This document shows positions 52,554 through 60,255 of a stretch of DNA of 64,000 nucleotides, piece after piece. The notes under the pieces were generated by a model. It had not been told where the DNA came from and made no database searches. It saw nothing but the letters and a program-made list of their open reading frames with translations. The stretch covers positions 124,001 through 188,000 of the forward strand of contig NZ_JAJSDX010000006.1 in the NCBI RefSeq assembly GCF_021272205.1, written 5' to 3'. Every line of letters begins with the position of its first letter. The first letter of the stretch is position 1. Made by a program: the position numbers and the translations under genes. The stretch is from Pantoea sp. Mb-10. Lineage in GTDB: Bacteria > Pseudomonadota > Gammaproteobacteria > Enterobacterales > Enterobacteriaceae.

Positions 52554-52796
52554 CGTTGATGCCGGGCACTCGCGCATTTTTCACCGTGAATCACGCTCGG
52601 CTGCGCTGACCGGTTTGAACGGGGTTAACTGCACTGTAAGGACCCTGCTGACGAAATATGTGTGCGCCTAAACGTGCTGGCGCGCCTGCACGTTTAAAAA
52701 ACGACGCCCGTGGTAGTAGGAAGTGACTTTAACCTATTGTTAACGTTGCATTCTCTGACGAAAAACAAGACTAATGAACAAGATTTGGAGAGAAGC

Positions 52797-53801
52797 ATGA
52801 GTAAAAAAAGTTCTTCCGCGCATGGCCCTGACGCCCTTGTTCAACCTGCGCACGTCCATGTTGCCTCTCTCTCCCCGGGTAAACCGCTGTTGCTCGATAT
52901 CACGATGATTGATCCCGATCCGAATCAACCGCGTCAATCCGACAACCCAGGCTTTTCTCAGGAGTCCCTTCAGGAACTGGCGAACACCATCGCTTTACGC
53001 GGCGTGAAAATGCCGATATCCGTGCGTGAGAATCCGGCCAAGCCTGGTCGCTATGTTATCAACCACGGTGAGCGCCGCTGGCGTGGAAGCCAGGTTGCCG
53101 GTAAAACGCACATTCCTGCGTTTATTGATAACGACTACAGCGATGATGATCAGGTGATTGAAAATATTCAGCGCAACGATCTTACCGCGCGCGAGGTTGC
53201 CGTGCACATTGGGCGAAAACTTGCGGCGGGCTTAACCAAATCTCAGATTGCCAAAATTCTCGGCAAATCACCTGCCTTCGTGACGCAACATGCTGCTTTA
53301 CTCGACCTGCCGGATTGCATTGCTGATGCGTTTAATCAGGGTTTAATTCGTGATGTCACAGTAGTGAACGAACTGGTCACGGCTTACAAGCAAGATGCTG
53401 GCGAAGTAAAAAAACTGCTTCAAGAGAACGCGGGCGAAGATATCACCCGCAGCGCGGTTAAAGTGTTCCGGGAATTTCTCGATGAAAAAGAGTCAAATCG
53501 CCAAGATTTTAACGCAATAGAAGCGTTTAACAGCTTTGCCGACGACCCGTTACCGCTACAAACTGTTGAAGAGGTTGAGCCTCTCCCTGAGGAAGCACGC
53601 GATGCGCCTGAACCCCCTGCCAAGCGCGGCAAGCTTAAGAGAGCGCGGCTCGTGGTCGATTACGAAGGAGAGCAGGGCTGCATTTTACTCACCAGGCTTC
53701 CCAGCGAAGAAGGAAAAGCGTGGATTAAATTTGACCGATCGGGCAGAGAAGAAGAATTAAATCTTAAAAACGTCCGAATAATTTGCCTTACTGAAGAATA
53801 A
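52797..53801 (+). CDS. korB: KorB, ParB-family global repressor/partition protein
   Basis: A 334 aa protein. The ParB N-terminal domain includes ITMIDPDPNQPRQS, GERRWRGS (about residues 91-98) and ENIQRNDLTAREVA (about 122-135). The helix-turn-helix is TKSQIAKILGKSPAFVTQHAALLDLP (about 147-172). A negatively charged linker precedes a C-terminal SH3-like dimerisation domain (LVVDYEGEQGCILLTRLP onward). It should bind TTTAGC(C/G)GCTAAA, which occurs six times in this window. The start at 52797 follows GGAGAG. Unusually, there is no incC (ParA) gene with it. Confidence 0.93.
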   Translation: MSKKSSSAHGPDALVQPAHVHVASLSPGKPLLLDITMIDPDPNQPRQSDNPGFSQESLQELANTIALRGVKMPISVRENPAKPGRYVINHGERRWRGSQVAGKTHIPAFIDNDYSDDDQVIENIQRNDLTAREVAVHIGRKLAAGLTKSQIAKILGKSPAFVTQHAALLDLPDCIADAFNQGLIRDVTVVNELVTAYKQDAGEVKKLLQENAGEDITRSAVKVFREFLDEKESNRQDFNAIEAFNSFADDPLPLQTVEEVEPLPEEARDAPEPPAKRGKLKRARLVVDYEGEQGCILLTRLPSEEGKAWIKFDRSGREEELNLKNVRIICLTEE

Positions 53802-53871
53802 TGCACCAGTTTTGACTATTATCTCGCTAACAACACATTTTTCGTTAAAAAAATTTGGCCTAGGGCGAGAT

Positions 53872-53884
53872 TTTAGCGGCTAAA
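53872..53884. promoter_or_regulatory. KorB operator (OB) downstream of korB
   Basis: TTTAGCGGCTAAA within ATTTTAGCGGCTAAAAT, nine bases before a KorA-like site, repeating the OB-OA arrangement at trbA. Confidence 0.85.
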
Positions 53885-53893
53885 ATATTTATT

Positions 53894-53905
53894 ATATAGC
53901 TAAAC
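53894..53905. promoter_or_regulatory. KorA-like operator overlapping a -10 element
   Basis: ATATAGCTAAAC, ten of twelve matches to GTTTAGCTAAAC, next to TATTATATA. It probably controls the kfr-like genes to the right. The distance to the first of them (about 400 bases) is long. Confidence 0.55.
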
Positions 53906-54301
53906 AATTTAGGCAATAGCCGTTGCTCTCACGACGTTTCATCTGAACTGAGTCCCTTTTAAGGCTTTCAGGAACGAAGGCAACTTGCTGAAAAGAGGCG
54001 ACATGGCTGACGCACTGATTTATTTGTAGCCCGAAAAAAGTCATGCTTTCGCGACCTTTAACGACTTACACTGCAAAGCCATCTTTAGCTTGCAAACGGA
54101 CGTCAAATATCCAGCGTGCGGCAGCACGATAACAGTGAAGCATAGGCGTAGTGTGCATGACTCACTGCGTGGTGAGACTCAGAAGTCGTGGTCGGAATGA
54201 CAACGATTGATGCAACGACGCCGATGCTTGCTGGCATTATTAGAACAATTAGCGGACAGCGTTAACTGGCTGCAGATGAAATTATCAGGAGTGACTCCGA
54301 C

Positions 54302-54652
54302 ATGAGCAAACAGCGTGTTCTTGTCATGAACGGCCAGCGAGTGCTGCAAAGCGAAGAAGCAGGCAAGTGGAAAAATGATAACGTGGACAAAGCAGGCAGC
54401 ATTAAACCTGGCATTTATCCACTCTATTTGTCCAAAGGCCCCGATAAGGCCACCGCGTACAATGGGGCTATTATACACGCCGATAAAGAGTCGATTTATC
54501 AGCAGGTAGGCAAACAGATTTTTAAGCACGATCGACAAAGTTTCGATAAACTGCCTGAAGTTGGGTCAGAAAAAAATATTTCTTATGACCAGGCTTCCGG
54601 CAAAGCGCTCATCGCAGACGCAGAAAAACAGGCCCGGAAGCTCTCCCGTTAG
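54302..54652 (+). CDS. KfrB-domain plasmid protein, copy 1
   Basis: A 116 aa protein with the KfrB pattern: VLVMNGQRVLQS..GKWKND near the start, IKPGIYPLYLSKGPDKA, then YNGAIIHADKESIYQQVGKQIFKHDRQSFDKLPEVG and a short alpha-helical tail. In IncP backbones KfrB works with KfrA/KfrC in plasmid stability. It shares its layout with a second protein at 58.5 kb. The ribosome site AGGAG is good. It precedes a KfrC-like gene by 21 bases. Confidence 0.7.
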   Translation: MSKQRVLVMNGQRVLQSEEAGKWKNDNVDKAGSIKPGIYPLYLSKGPDKATAYNGAIIHADKESIYQQVGKQIFKHDRQSFDKLPEVGSEKNISYDQASGKALIADAEKQARKLSR

Positions 54653-54673
54653 CGAACAGCAAAGGAGCCCTGA

Positions 54674-55357
54674 ATGAAATCGATCCCCACATCACGCCAT
54701 CCCGGTTTAGGCCGGGACTCTCATCTCCGTCCGCCACCTCAGCCCGTGCATCAAAGCGATCCCATGGCCGAGGCTGAAGCGGCAGATATTCAGAATCAGG
54801 TACAGCAGCTGCACGATATGCCCGTCTCTTCCGAAGAGCGCACATTTACACCGTCTCAGGATGTTAACGAAGGAGGCGATGTCGCTCAGGCCTATAAAGA
54901 GGCTATGGATGCGGCCGTTGAGCAGAAAGAGATGCAGGCAGAAACCCTTGAAAATCGTCTGGAGTCACTGCTTGATAAGCAGGAGAGCGTACTGCAACAA
55001 ATTATGAGTCGTCAGCCAGGCATTCTCTCTTTGCCGAGCCAAAAAGCCAAATGGCAGTCTCAGGTGCAGCAGCAACAGGCGTTGGTTAGCCGTTTGCATA
55101 GCCGGCTCGATACGGTCAAAGAGATACATGAGGGTATCGGCTTGCACGGCACGCGTATTGAGGAGTTGGCTGCGGCCAAAGTGCGTCACGATCGGCCTCT
55201 ACTGGCTGAAGGCTGGGATGAAATGCGTGAGGCCCAGCGCGCGCATGAGAATTTAATGCGCAAACAGGCTAAAGAAAACAAAGCGAGCCTGAGTCAAGAG
55301 CAGGTTGTCTCACAGGGCATGGGGCTACGGCAGAGTCTTACCCGAACGATCGGCTGA
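54674..55357 (+). CDS. KfrC-like coiled-coil plasmid protein
   Basis: A 227 aa hydrophilic protein. After a Pro-rich start, residues about 65-140 are strongly helical with coiled-coil character (VEQKEMQAETLENRLESLLDKQESVLQQIM). The C-terminal block HGTRIEELAAAKVRHDRPLLAEGWDEMREAQRAHENLMRKQ (about 158-198) resembles the conserved end of KfrC-family proteins. The family match is from memory and moderate. It is probably co-transcribed with the KfrB-like gene; the ribosome site is AAGGAG. A double KorB operator follows about 50 bases after it. Confidence 0.6.
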   Translation: MKSIPTSRHPGLGRDSHLRPPPQPVHQSDPMAEAEAADIQNQVQQLHDMPVSSEERTFTPSQDVNEGGDVAQAYKEAMDAAVEQKEMQAETLENRLESLLDKQESVLQQIMSRQPGILSLPSQKAKWQSQVQQQQALVSRLHSRLDTVKEIHEGIGLHGTRIEELAAAKVRHDRPLLAEGWDEMREAQRAHENLMRKQAKENKASLSQEQVVSQGMGLRQSLTRTIG

Positions 55358-55410
55358 CTTCCCCCTTTTATTGTCAGGCGTTTCCGTTTTCTATCTCCTT
55401 ATTGACCCCG

Positions 55411-55437
55411 TTTAGCCGCTAAAATTTAGCGGCTAAA
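55411..55437. promoter_or_regulatory. tandem pair of KorB operators
   Basis: TTTAGCCGCTAAA (55411-55423) and TTTAGCGGCTAAA (55425-55437), one base apart. Together with flanking CCG/CGG they form an almost perfect 33-bp palindrome able to fold into a stem. It lies before the traG region and after the kfr-like genes, so it could both repress and terminate. Confidence 0.85.
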
Positions 55438-55452
55438 CGGGCTACCTCTCTT

Positions 55453-55671
55453 ATGCTGCGTCTCATGAGGCGAAGGCGAGCTAAACCCTCCCTGCTAATC
55501 GCACAAACCAACCTGTTAAACACGTTTTTTTCTCAGCGATGCGGAAATCTGTGCGTGACCGCGCGACCATTACGCGCGCTGCGTGAGCGCAAAGATGCGT
55601 TCATTGACTGCGTCGCAAAATCGTACAAAGCCGCAATAAAACCGCGCAAAGTGTTCGATATAACGAAATAA
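55453..55671 (+). CDS. doubtful small ORF downstream of the KorB operator pair
   Basis: A 72-codon frame (start LRLMRRRRAKPSL) beginning 15 bases after the operator pair, basic, with a weak ribosome site (CCTCTCTT). No family recognised. It may be a chance frame in the traG leader. Confidence 0.25.
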   Translation: MLRLMRRRRAKPSLLIAQTNLLNTFFSQRCGNLCVTARPLRALRERKDAFIDCVAKSYKAAIKPRKVFDITK

Positions 55672-55683
55672 AGGCGTTATACT
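55654..55683 (+). promoter_or_regulatory. candidate sigma-70 promoter ahead of traG
   Basis: TTCGAT (55654-55659), 18-base spacer, TATACT (55678-55683). A fair match about 230 bases before the traG start. Confidence 0.4.
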
Positions 55684-55728
55684 GATGTTAACATAGGGCC
55701 GCGTTAGGCTGCATGGTCACGATGCGCC

Positions 55729-55920
55729 ATGGCCCAAGGTGTATTACAAGGAATCAGGATCGCTTCGCGCAACACGCCTTTCAACGTAGAGCGGTTTATC
55801 GCTGGCCTGGCGCCGGAAGGTAAACAGCGCCGCAAAACGCTTATGAGGTGGCAAGCGTGTAACCGCTGTCGCAACGTTTCACACCGTTGCTTAATGGCAA
55901 ATTATGGAGAGTTAATGTGA
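55729..55920 (+). CDS. doubtful small ORF before traG
   Basis: A 63-codon frame (start MAQGVLQGIRIASRN, later FNVERFIAGLAPEGKQRRK) overlapping the traG start by four bases. The middle looks protein-like, but there is no ribosome site and no family is recognised. It could be a remnant of a mobilisation gene that normally precedes traG. Confidence 0.3.
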   Translation: MAQGVLQGIRIASRNTPFNVERFIAGLAPEGKQRRKTLMRWQACNRCRNVSHRCLMANYGELM

Positions 55921-57833
55921 GAAAGCCAAATAACGCTGTCGGGCCTCAGGTCCGTAATAAAGGGAAAGCGGCAAGAGGGAAATTGATCCCCGTTATGGCC
56001 CTCGCTTCTCTGGCGGCAGGTGTGCAGGCCGCCACCCAGTATTTTGCCTACAGCTTCAACTATCAGGCGCTACTGGGTCCGCACTTTAATCATATTTACG
56101 CGCCGTGGTCTTATTTCAAATGGTACGCCGCGTGGCACGAACGCTTACCCGATGCGCTGCAGGCGGCGGGGAGTGTTGGCACCGTGGTGGCCGCGGGTGG
56201 CCTGGTGTTAACCGCGCTCACCGCCATGGTGCGATCCAACTCTTCCAAAGCTAATGCGCATCTGCACGGGTCGGCGCGCTGGGCCGATGAGCAGGATATC
56301 AAGCAGTCAGGTTTGCTGGGCAACAATGAAGGGGTGTACGTCGGCGCGTGGGAAGACAAAAACGGCCAGTTACAATATCTGCGTCATAATGGACCGGAAC
56401 ATGTTCTGACCTATGCACCAACGCGTTCAGGTAAGGGGGTAGGGTTGGTGGTACCGACGCTGCTCTCATGGCCACAGTCCGCGGTGATCACCGATCTCAA
56501 AGGCGAGTTATGGGCCATGACCGCAGGCTGGCGTAAACAGTACGCCAAAAATGTGTGTCTGAAATTTGAACCGGCGGCTGCCAATGGTTCTGTGGCCTGG
56601 AATCCGCTGGAAGAGATCCGGGTGGGAACGGAATACGAAGTGGGTGATGTGCAAAATCTGGCTACACTCATCGTCGACCCTGACGGTAAGGGGCTCAATG
56701 ATCACTGGCAGAAAACCTCCCAGGCGTTGCTGGTCGGCGTGATATTGCACGTGCTGTACAAACATAAAAATGACGGCACGCCAGCCTCGCTGCCGTATGT
56801 CGATTCCATCATGGCCGATCCCGAGCGCGATACGGGCGAACTGTGGATGGAGATGACGCAGTACGGACACGTCAATGGTGAAAACCATCCCGTCGTGGGG
56901 TCAGCGGGCCGTGACATGATGGATCGTCCGCAAGAAGAAGCGGGCTCTGTGCTCTCCACCGCCAAGTCTTACCTCGCGCTTTATCGCGATCCGGTGGTGG
57001 CTCGCAACGTTAGCGAATCGCATTTTAAGATCAGGGATCTGATGAACCATGACGATCCAGTCTCGCTGTATATCGTCACTCAGCCCAATGACAAAGCACG
57101 CTTGCGCCCCTTAGTGCGCATCATGCTGAACATGATTGTTCGCCTGCTCGCAGACAAAATGGAGTTTGAGCGCGTGGATAATGCGCTTACGGCGACGCAA
57201 CGGATTAAAAAGGCGCTGGGCTTCGCACCGAAAAATACCCAGCGGGTACAGGCGAAAAAAACGTATAACTACCGCCTGCTGGCGATGATTGACGAATTCC
57301 CGAGCTTAGGAAAATTGGAGATTATTCAGGAGTCACTGGCGTTCTTAGCGGGCTATGGCATTAAGTTTTACCTTATTTGTCAGGATATCAACCAGCTGCG
57401 CAGCCGCGAGACAGGCTATGGCCCGGATGAGACCATCACCTCCAACTGCCATGTGCAGAATGCGTATCCGCCAAACCGCACCGAAACTGCGGAGCACCTG
57501 TCGAAATTAACCGGCCAGACCACGGTGATCAAAGAACAAATCACCACCAGCGGCAAGCGCGCCAGCGCAATGCTGGGCGGCGTGTCGAAAACCATGCAAG
57601 AGGTGCAGCGTCCGCTGCTGACCGTGGATGAATGCCTGCGCATGCCGGGTCCGAAGAAGAACGCCGAGGGGATGATCACCGAGCGCGGAGATATGGTGAT
57701 TTACGTTGCCGGCTTTCCGGCTATTTACGGCAAACAGCCGCTGTTCTTCCAGGATGAAATCTTCTCGATGCGGGCGTCCATTGCTGAACCCAGCGCGACC
57801 GATCGCATCCGTTCTGCGTCTGCGGCGGGATGA
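55917..57833 (+). CDS. traG: TraG, VirD4-family coupling protein
   Basis: A 638 aa type IV coupling protein, about full length. The start RKPNNAVGPQVRNKGKAARGKLIPV follows IncP TraG. Two TM helices lie at about residues 25-45 and 85-105. Walker A is YAPTRSGKGVGLVVP (about 173-187), Walker B is YRLLAMIDEFPSLG (about 450-463), and TSNCHVQNAYPPNRTETAEHLSKLTGQTT is the conserved nucleotide-domain end. It links the relaxosome to the TrbB-N channel. The GTG start at 55917 is preferred (GGAG seven bases upstream). It overlaps traF as ATGA. The relaxase that would normally be encoded upstream is absent. Confidence 0.94.
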   Translation: MRKPNNAVGPQVRNKGKAARGKLIPVMALASLAAGVQAATQYFAYSFNYQALLGPHFNHIYAPWSYFKWYAAWHERLPDALQAAGSVGTVVAAGGLVLTALTAMVRSNSSKANAHLHGSARWADEQDIKQSGLLGNNEGVYVGAWEDKNGQLQYLRHNGPEHVLTYAPTRSGKGVGLVVPTLLSWPQSAVITDLKGELWAMTAGWRKQYAKNVCLKFEPAAANGSVAWNPLEEIRVGTEYEVGDVQNLATLIVDPDGKGLNDHWQKTSQALLVGVILHVLYKHKNDGTPASLPYVDSIMADPERDTGELWMEMTQYGHVNGENHPVVGSAGRDMMDRPQEEAGSVLSTAKSYLALYRDPVVARNVSESHFKIRDLMNHDDPVSLYIVTQPNDKARLRPLVRIMLNMIVRLLADKMEFERVDNALTATQRIKKALGFAPKNTQRVQAKKTYNYRLLAMIDEFPSLGKLEIIQESLAFLAGYGIKFYLICQDINQLRSRETGYGPDETITSNCHVQNAYPPNRTETAEHLSKLTGQTTVIKEQITTSGKRASAMLGGVSKTMQEVQRPLLTVDECLRMPGPKKNAEGMITERGDMVIYVAGFPAIYGKQPLFFQDEIFSMRASIAEPSATDRIRSASAAG

Positions 57834-58387
57834 AAAGCGTTATTCGGTTGGCCACCTTGAGCATTCTGATTGTGGCCAGTTTAGGGGCGATCTTATGCGG
57901 CCTCGGCTATGTGGCCGGGGTACGCGTGAATATCACCAGCAGTATTCCGGTTGGGCTTTATAAAATCGCCTCGCGCGCGCCACACAAAGGTGACTACGTG
58001 ATTTTTTGCCCGCCGGAGCACGCCATTTTTTCCCTGGCGCATAAGCGTGGTTACATCGGCAGCGGTTTTTGTCCGGCAGGATACGGAGAAATGATGAAGC
58101 AGATCGTGGCGGTAGAAGGGGACAGCGTTGGCTTTCGCACCCGCGGTGTTTACGTTAACGGCCAGCGCCTTGCGTTTAGTGCTCCCCTTACGCTTGATCC
58201 GAGCGGCCGACCGCTTCCTGCGCTGCGTATGGAGCATACGATGGGAAAAGGCGAGCTGTTACTGATGACCGATCAAAGCGCGTCTTCATTTGACGCGCGC
58301 TACTTTGGCCCTGTGACAGCGTCACAGGTGGTCGCCGTCGTTTCTCCCTTGTTGATATGGCGATCGGTCAACGATATCGCTAATTGA
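57830..58387 (+). CDS. traF: TraF, S26-type pilin-processing peptidase/cyclase
   Basis: A 185 aa periplasmic membrane-anchored protease of the S26 family. The likely catalytic Ser is in SSIPVGLYK (about residue 38), Lys in MMKQIVAVEGD (about 90) and Asp in SSFDARYFG (about 155), the spacing known for RP4 TraF. It cyclises the TrbC pilin. It is coupled to traG by an ATGA overlap. In RP4, traE-traD-traC follow; here a KfrB-like gene follows instead. Confidence 0.92.
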   Translation: MKSVIRLATLSILIVASLGAILCGLGYVAGVRVNITSSIPVGLYKIASRAPHKGDYVIFCPPEHAIFSLAHKRGYIGSGFCPAGYGEMMKQIVAVEGDSVGFRTRGVYVNGQRLAFSAPLTLDPSGRPLPALRMEHTMGKGELLLMTDQSASSFDARYFGPVTASQVVAVVSPLLIWRSVNDIAN

Positions 58388-58522
58388 AAACAGGGCGGGA
58401 TAGGGCAAAGCGCTAACACAGGGGAGTGACGCCTGCGACGTTTGAATGTAAGCGAGCGCACCGGATAGAAGACCTTCGCTAGGCAGTCACGAGCCAGCGG
58501 CAAACAAGAAGGAGTTGAACAG

Positions 58523-58987
58523 ATGCAGAAGCGCAGTTATACCCAAGATGCGGCCATGCCTGCAGGACGAAACAGCAAGGATATGGGCGTTATTATGAAG
58601 CCTGAAGGGTCGATGAAAATCTGTGTGCTTAACGGTTCTCGTCAGGTTGATAAAGTGGTAAATGGCGAATGGCTCACGCAGAAAGTGCTGCCGGAAGCGG
58701 GCTTACCGAAAGGGATTTACCAGCTTTCTGACGCGCAGCAGGCGGCTAAAAACGTCCATCCGCACACGCATGTCGGACAGGTGCTGCACGTTGACGATCG
58801 CCACGTTTATCAGCTGTCGCAAAAAGGTGTGGTGCAGCACAACCGCGGGTTGTGGGAAAAAGAGCCAACGGTGGGGCAAAACTACGAAGTCGCTTACTCC
58901 CGGGGCGTGGGCAAGGTAAAGGGCGAACTGACTCAGGAAGCCGCGCAGAAACTGAGCCAAAGCCAGTCGCGTTCGCGTTCGCTATAG
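58523..58987 (+). CDS. KfrB-domain plasmid protein, copy 2
   Basis: A 154 aa protein sharing the KfrB layout with the 54.3-kb copy: MKICVLNGSRQVDKVVNGEWLTQKVLPEAG, GLPKGIYQLSDAQQA, HVGQVLHVDDRHVYQLSQKGVVQHNRGLWEKEPTVGQNYEVAYSRGVGKV. It has a 30-residue N-terminal extension (RSYTQDAAMPAGRNSKD) and a Ser/Arg-rich tail (QSQSRSRSL). The ribosome site AAGGAG is good. It ends the plus-strand transfer genes. It is convergent with the NrsF-like gene. Confidence 0.7.
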   Translation: MQKRSYTQDAAMPAGRNSKDMGVIMKPEGSMKICVLNGSRQVDKVVNGEWLTQKVLPEAGLPKGIYQLSDAQQAAKNVHPHTHVGQVLHVDDRHVYQLSQKGVVQHNRGLWEKEPTVGQNYEVAYSRGVGKVKGELTQEAAQKLSQSQSRSRSL

Positions 58988-59018
58988 GGGATGAATCCCT
59001 TGGTGCGGCAGACCAGCA

Positions 59019-59036
59019 GCCGGGCATGTGCCCGGC
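59019..59036. terminator. GC-rich hairpin between convergent genes
   Basis: GCCGGGCA (59019-59026) and TGCCCGGC (59029-59036) separated by two bases, between the KfrB-like and NrsF-like genes. Marks the right edge of the conjugation module. No T tract. Confidence 0.5.
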
Positions 59037-59067
59037 CAGGATTTCAGCGTTTTTAGCCTACGCGCTG

Positions 59068-59697
59068 CTAATCCCACTTTACCCAACGCCTGCCGAATAA
59101 AACGGTGACGCTGACCACGACCGCCACGCCAGCCAGATGCAGCAGAAAATCCAGCGGCTGAAGATGAACCGGATGGCAAAACGCCAGCAGCGAGACGGCC
59201 AGGCAGGCCACGCCCAGCCCGGCCATCGCCAACGATTGTAAGGGTCGGTGCGCGCGCGAACGTCGTAGCGTGGCGATGATCAGCACCATCATTGGCGTAC
59301 TCACCACCAGCAAAAAACTAAAGCAGCGGGTATTGCTGGGGTCATGACCTTCTGACATGGCTCCCGGCATGCTGCTCAAACTCAATCCCAGCCATACCAG
59401 CGCCAGCGTTATCAGTACTTTTCCGCTGATGCCGCGCCGTCCAGGAATGCTCATGTTCAACGCGCTGCCCACGGCGAGCAGACTCAACATGAATGCCAGA
59501 ACCGATTGAATCAGCGCGCGCAGGGCGCCGGGTTCAGACCAGTCGGTTAGCGTACGCGGCACCAAAAAGCTGGCGGCAATGCCGCAGGGCAGCGCCAGCG
59601 CCAGCCAGGTTATCACGCGCCAGCGCGTTGCACGCAGCGGCTTCACGGGCTGCATATCATCACTTAACCGTTTAATTAACAGGTCGTGATCGCTCAT
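59068..59697 (-). CDS. NrsF/DUF1109-family anti-sigma factor
   Basis: A 209 aa membrane protein with six hydrophobic helices after a cytosolic N-terminus (MSDHDLLIKRLSDDMQPVKPL). The layout and the Cys in RCFSFLLVV and LLAFCHPVH match DUF1109/NrsF proteins, which hold the SigF-type ECF sigma factor at the membrane and release it on redox or metal stress. Its start overlaps the sigma gene stop as ATGA, so the two are made in a fixed ratio. Whether the two visible Cys sense the signal is inference. Confidence 0.88.
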   Translation of the reverse strand: MSDHDLLIKRLSDDMQPVKPLRATRWRVITWLALALPCGIAASFLVPRTLTDWSEPGALRALIQSVLAFMLSLLAVGSALNMSIPGRRGISGKVLITLALVWLGLSLSSMPGAMSEGHDPSNTRCFSFLLVVSTPMMVLIIATLRRSRAHRPLQSLAMAGLGVACLAVSLLAFCHPVHLQPLDFLLHLAGVAVVVSVTVLFGRRWVKWD

Positions 59698-60242
59698 GAT
59701 TTTGCTCCTAATTTGCGGAGATTGGTCAACGCGCGGTGCAACAACGACTTCACGGCGGCCACGCTGAGGTTATGATGGGCCGCCGCCTCTGACAGGCTCA
59801 TTTCGCGCAGATGAACGTGTTCAACGATGGTGCGCTGACGGCTTGGCAGCTGACGCAAAAATCCTGCGAGCTCCTCTTGCCTGTCAGAACCACTCATGTC
59901 CGGTGCGGCAGCGTCCTCTGCCAGCATGGGCTGATCGATTTCCCACTGCTGACGCCGTCCGCGGCGCCGAAGTGCATCCACACAGCGTGTAGAAATGATG
60001 GCCGTGAGCCAAGGCATAAAGGGATAGGCGGGATCGTAGGTATGTCGCACCCGATGCACGGTAAGCAGCACCTCCTGGATCACATCCTCCACCGCCATCT
60101 CATCCCTGATGTATCGACGCGTTTGCGCGCGGATCACCGGCACCAGCGCGTTAAGCAAGCGGGCATAAGCCTGCTTGTCCCCGGTCTGAGCGCGTGCCAT
60201 TAACAGGGGCCAGTTATCGCGCGCACTGTCGCGTGTTTGCAT
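59694..60242 (-). CDS. ECF-type RNA polymerase sigma factor (SigF/ECF16-like)
   Basis: A 182 aa sigma-70 family member. Region 2 spans about residues 25-95 (YIRDEMAVEDVIQEVLLTVHRVRHTYDPAYPFMPWLTAI). Region 4 spans about 125-175 (LPSRQRTIVEHVHLREMSLSEAAAHHNLSVAAVKSLLHRALTNLRK). The start at 60242 is chosen for AAGGCGG nearby; the frame opens at 60296 and would overlap the DsbD-like gene. It lies 13 bases after that gene and is coupled to its anti-sigma factor. It probably controls this operon. Confidence 0.92.
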   Translation of the reverse strand: MQTRDSARDNWPLLMARAQTGDKQAYARLLNALVPVIRAQTRRYIRDEMAVEDVIQEVLLTVHRVRHTYDPAYPFMPWLTAIISTRCVDALRRRGRRQQWEIDQPMLAEDAAAPDMSGSDRQEELAGFLRQLPSRQRTIVEHVHLREMSLSEAAAHHNLSVAAVKSLLHRALTNLRKLGAKS

Positions 60243-60255
60243 ATTCCGCCTTGGA

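Larger units (their letters stand above)
53802..54301. other. promoter region between korB and the kfr-like genes
   Basis: About 500 bases without a supported gene. Holds a KorB operator and a KorA-like site near its left end, then unremarkable sequence with several short inverted repeats. Confidence 0.5.

Noticed and set aside
54000..54180. Small ORF at about 54003 (MADALIYL) and nearby inverted repeats as an RNA gene
   Set aside because: The frame is eight codons long and the repeats are short; no consistent RNA structure could be recognised by eye.
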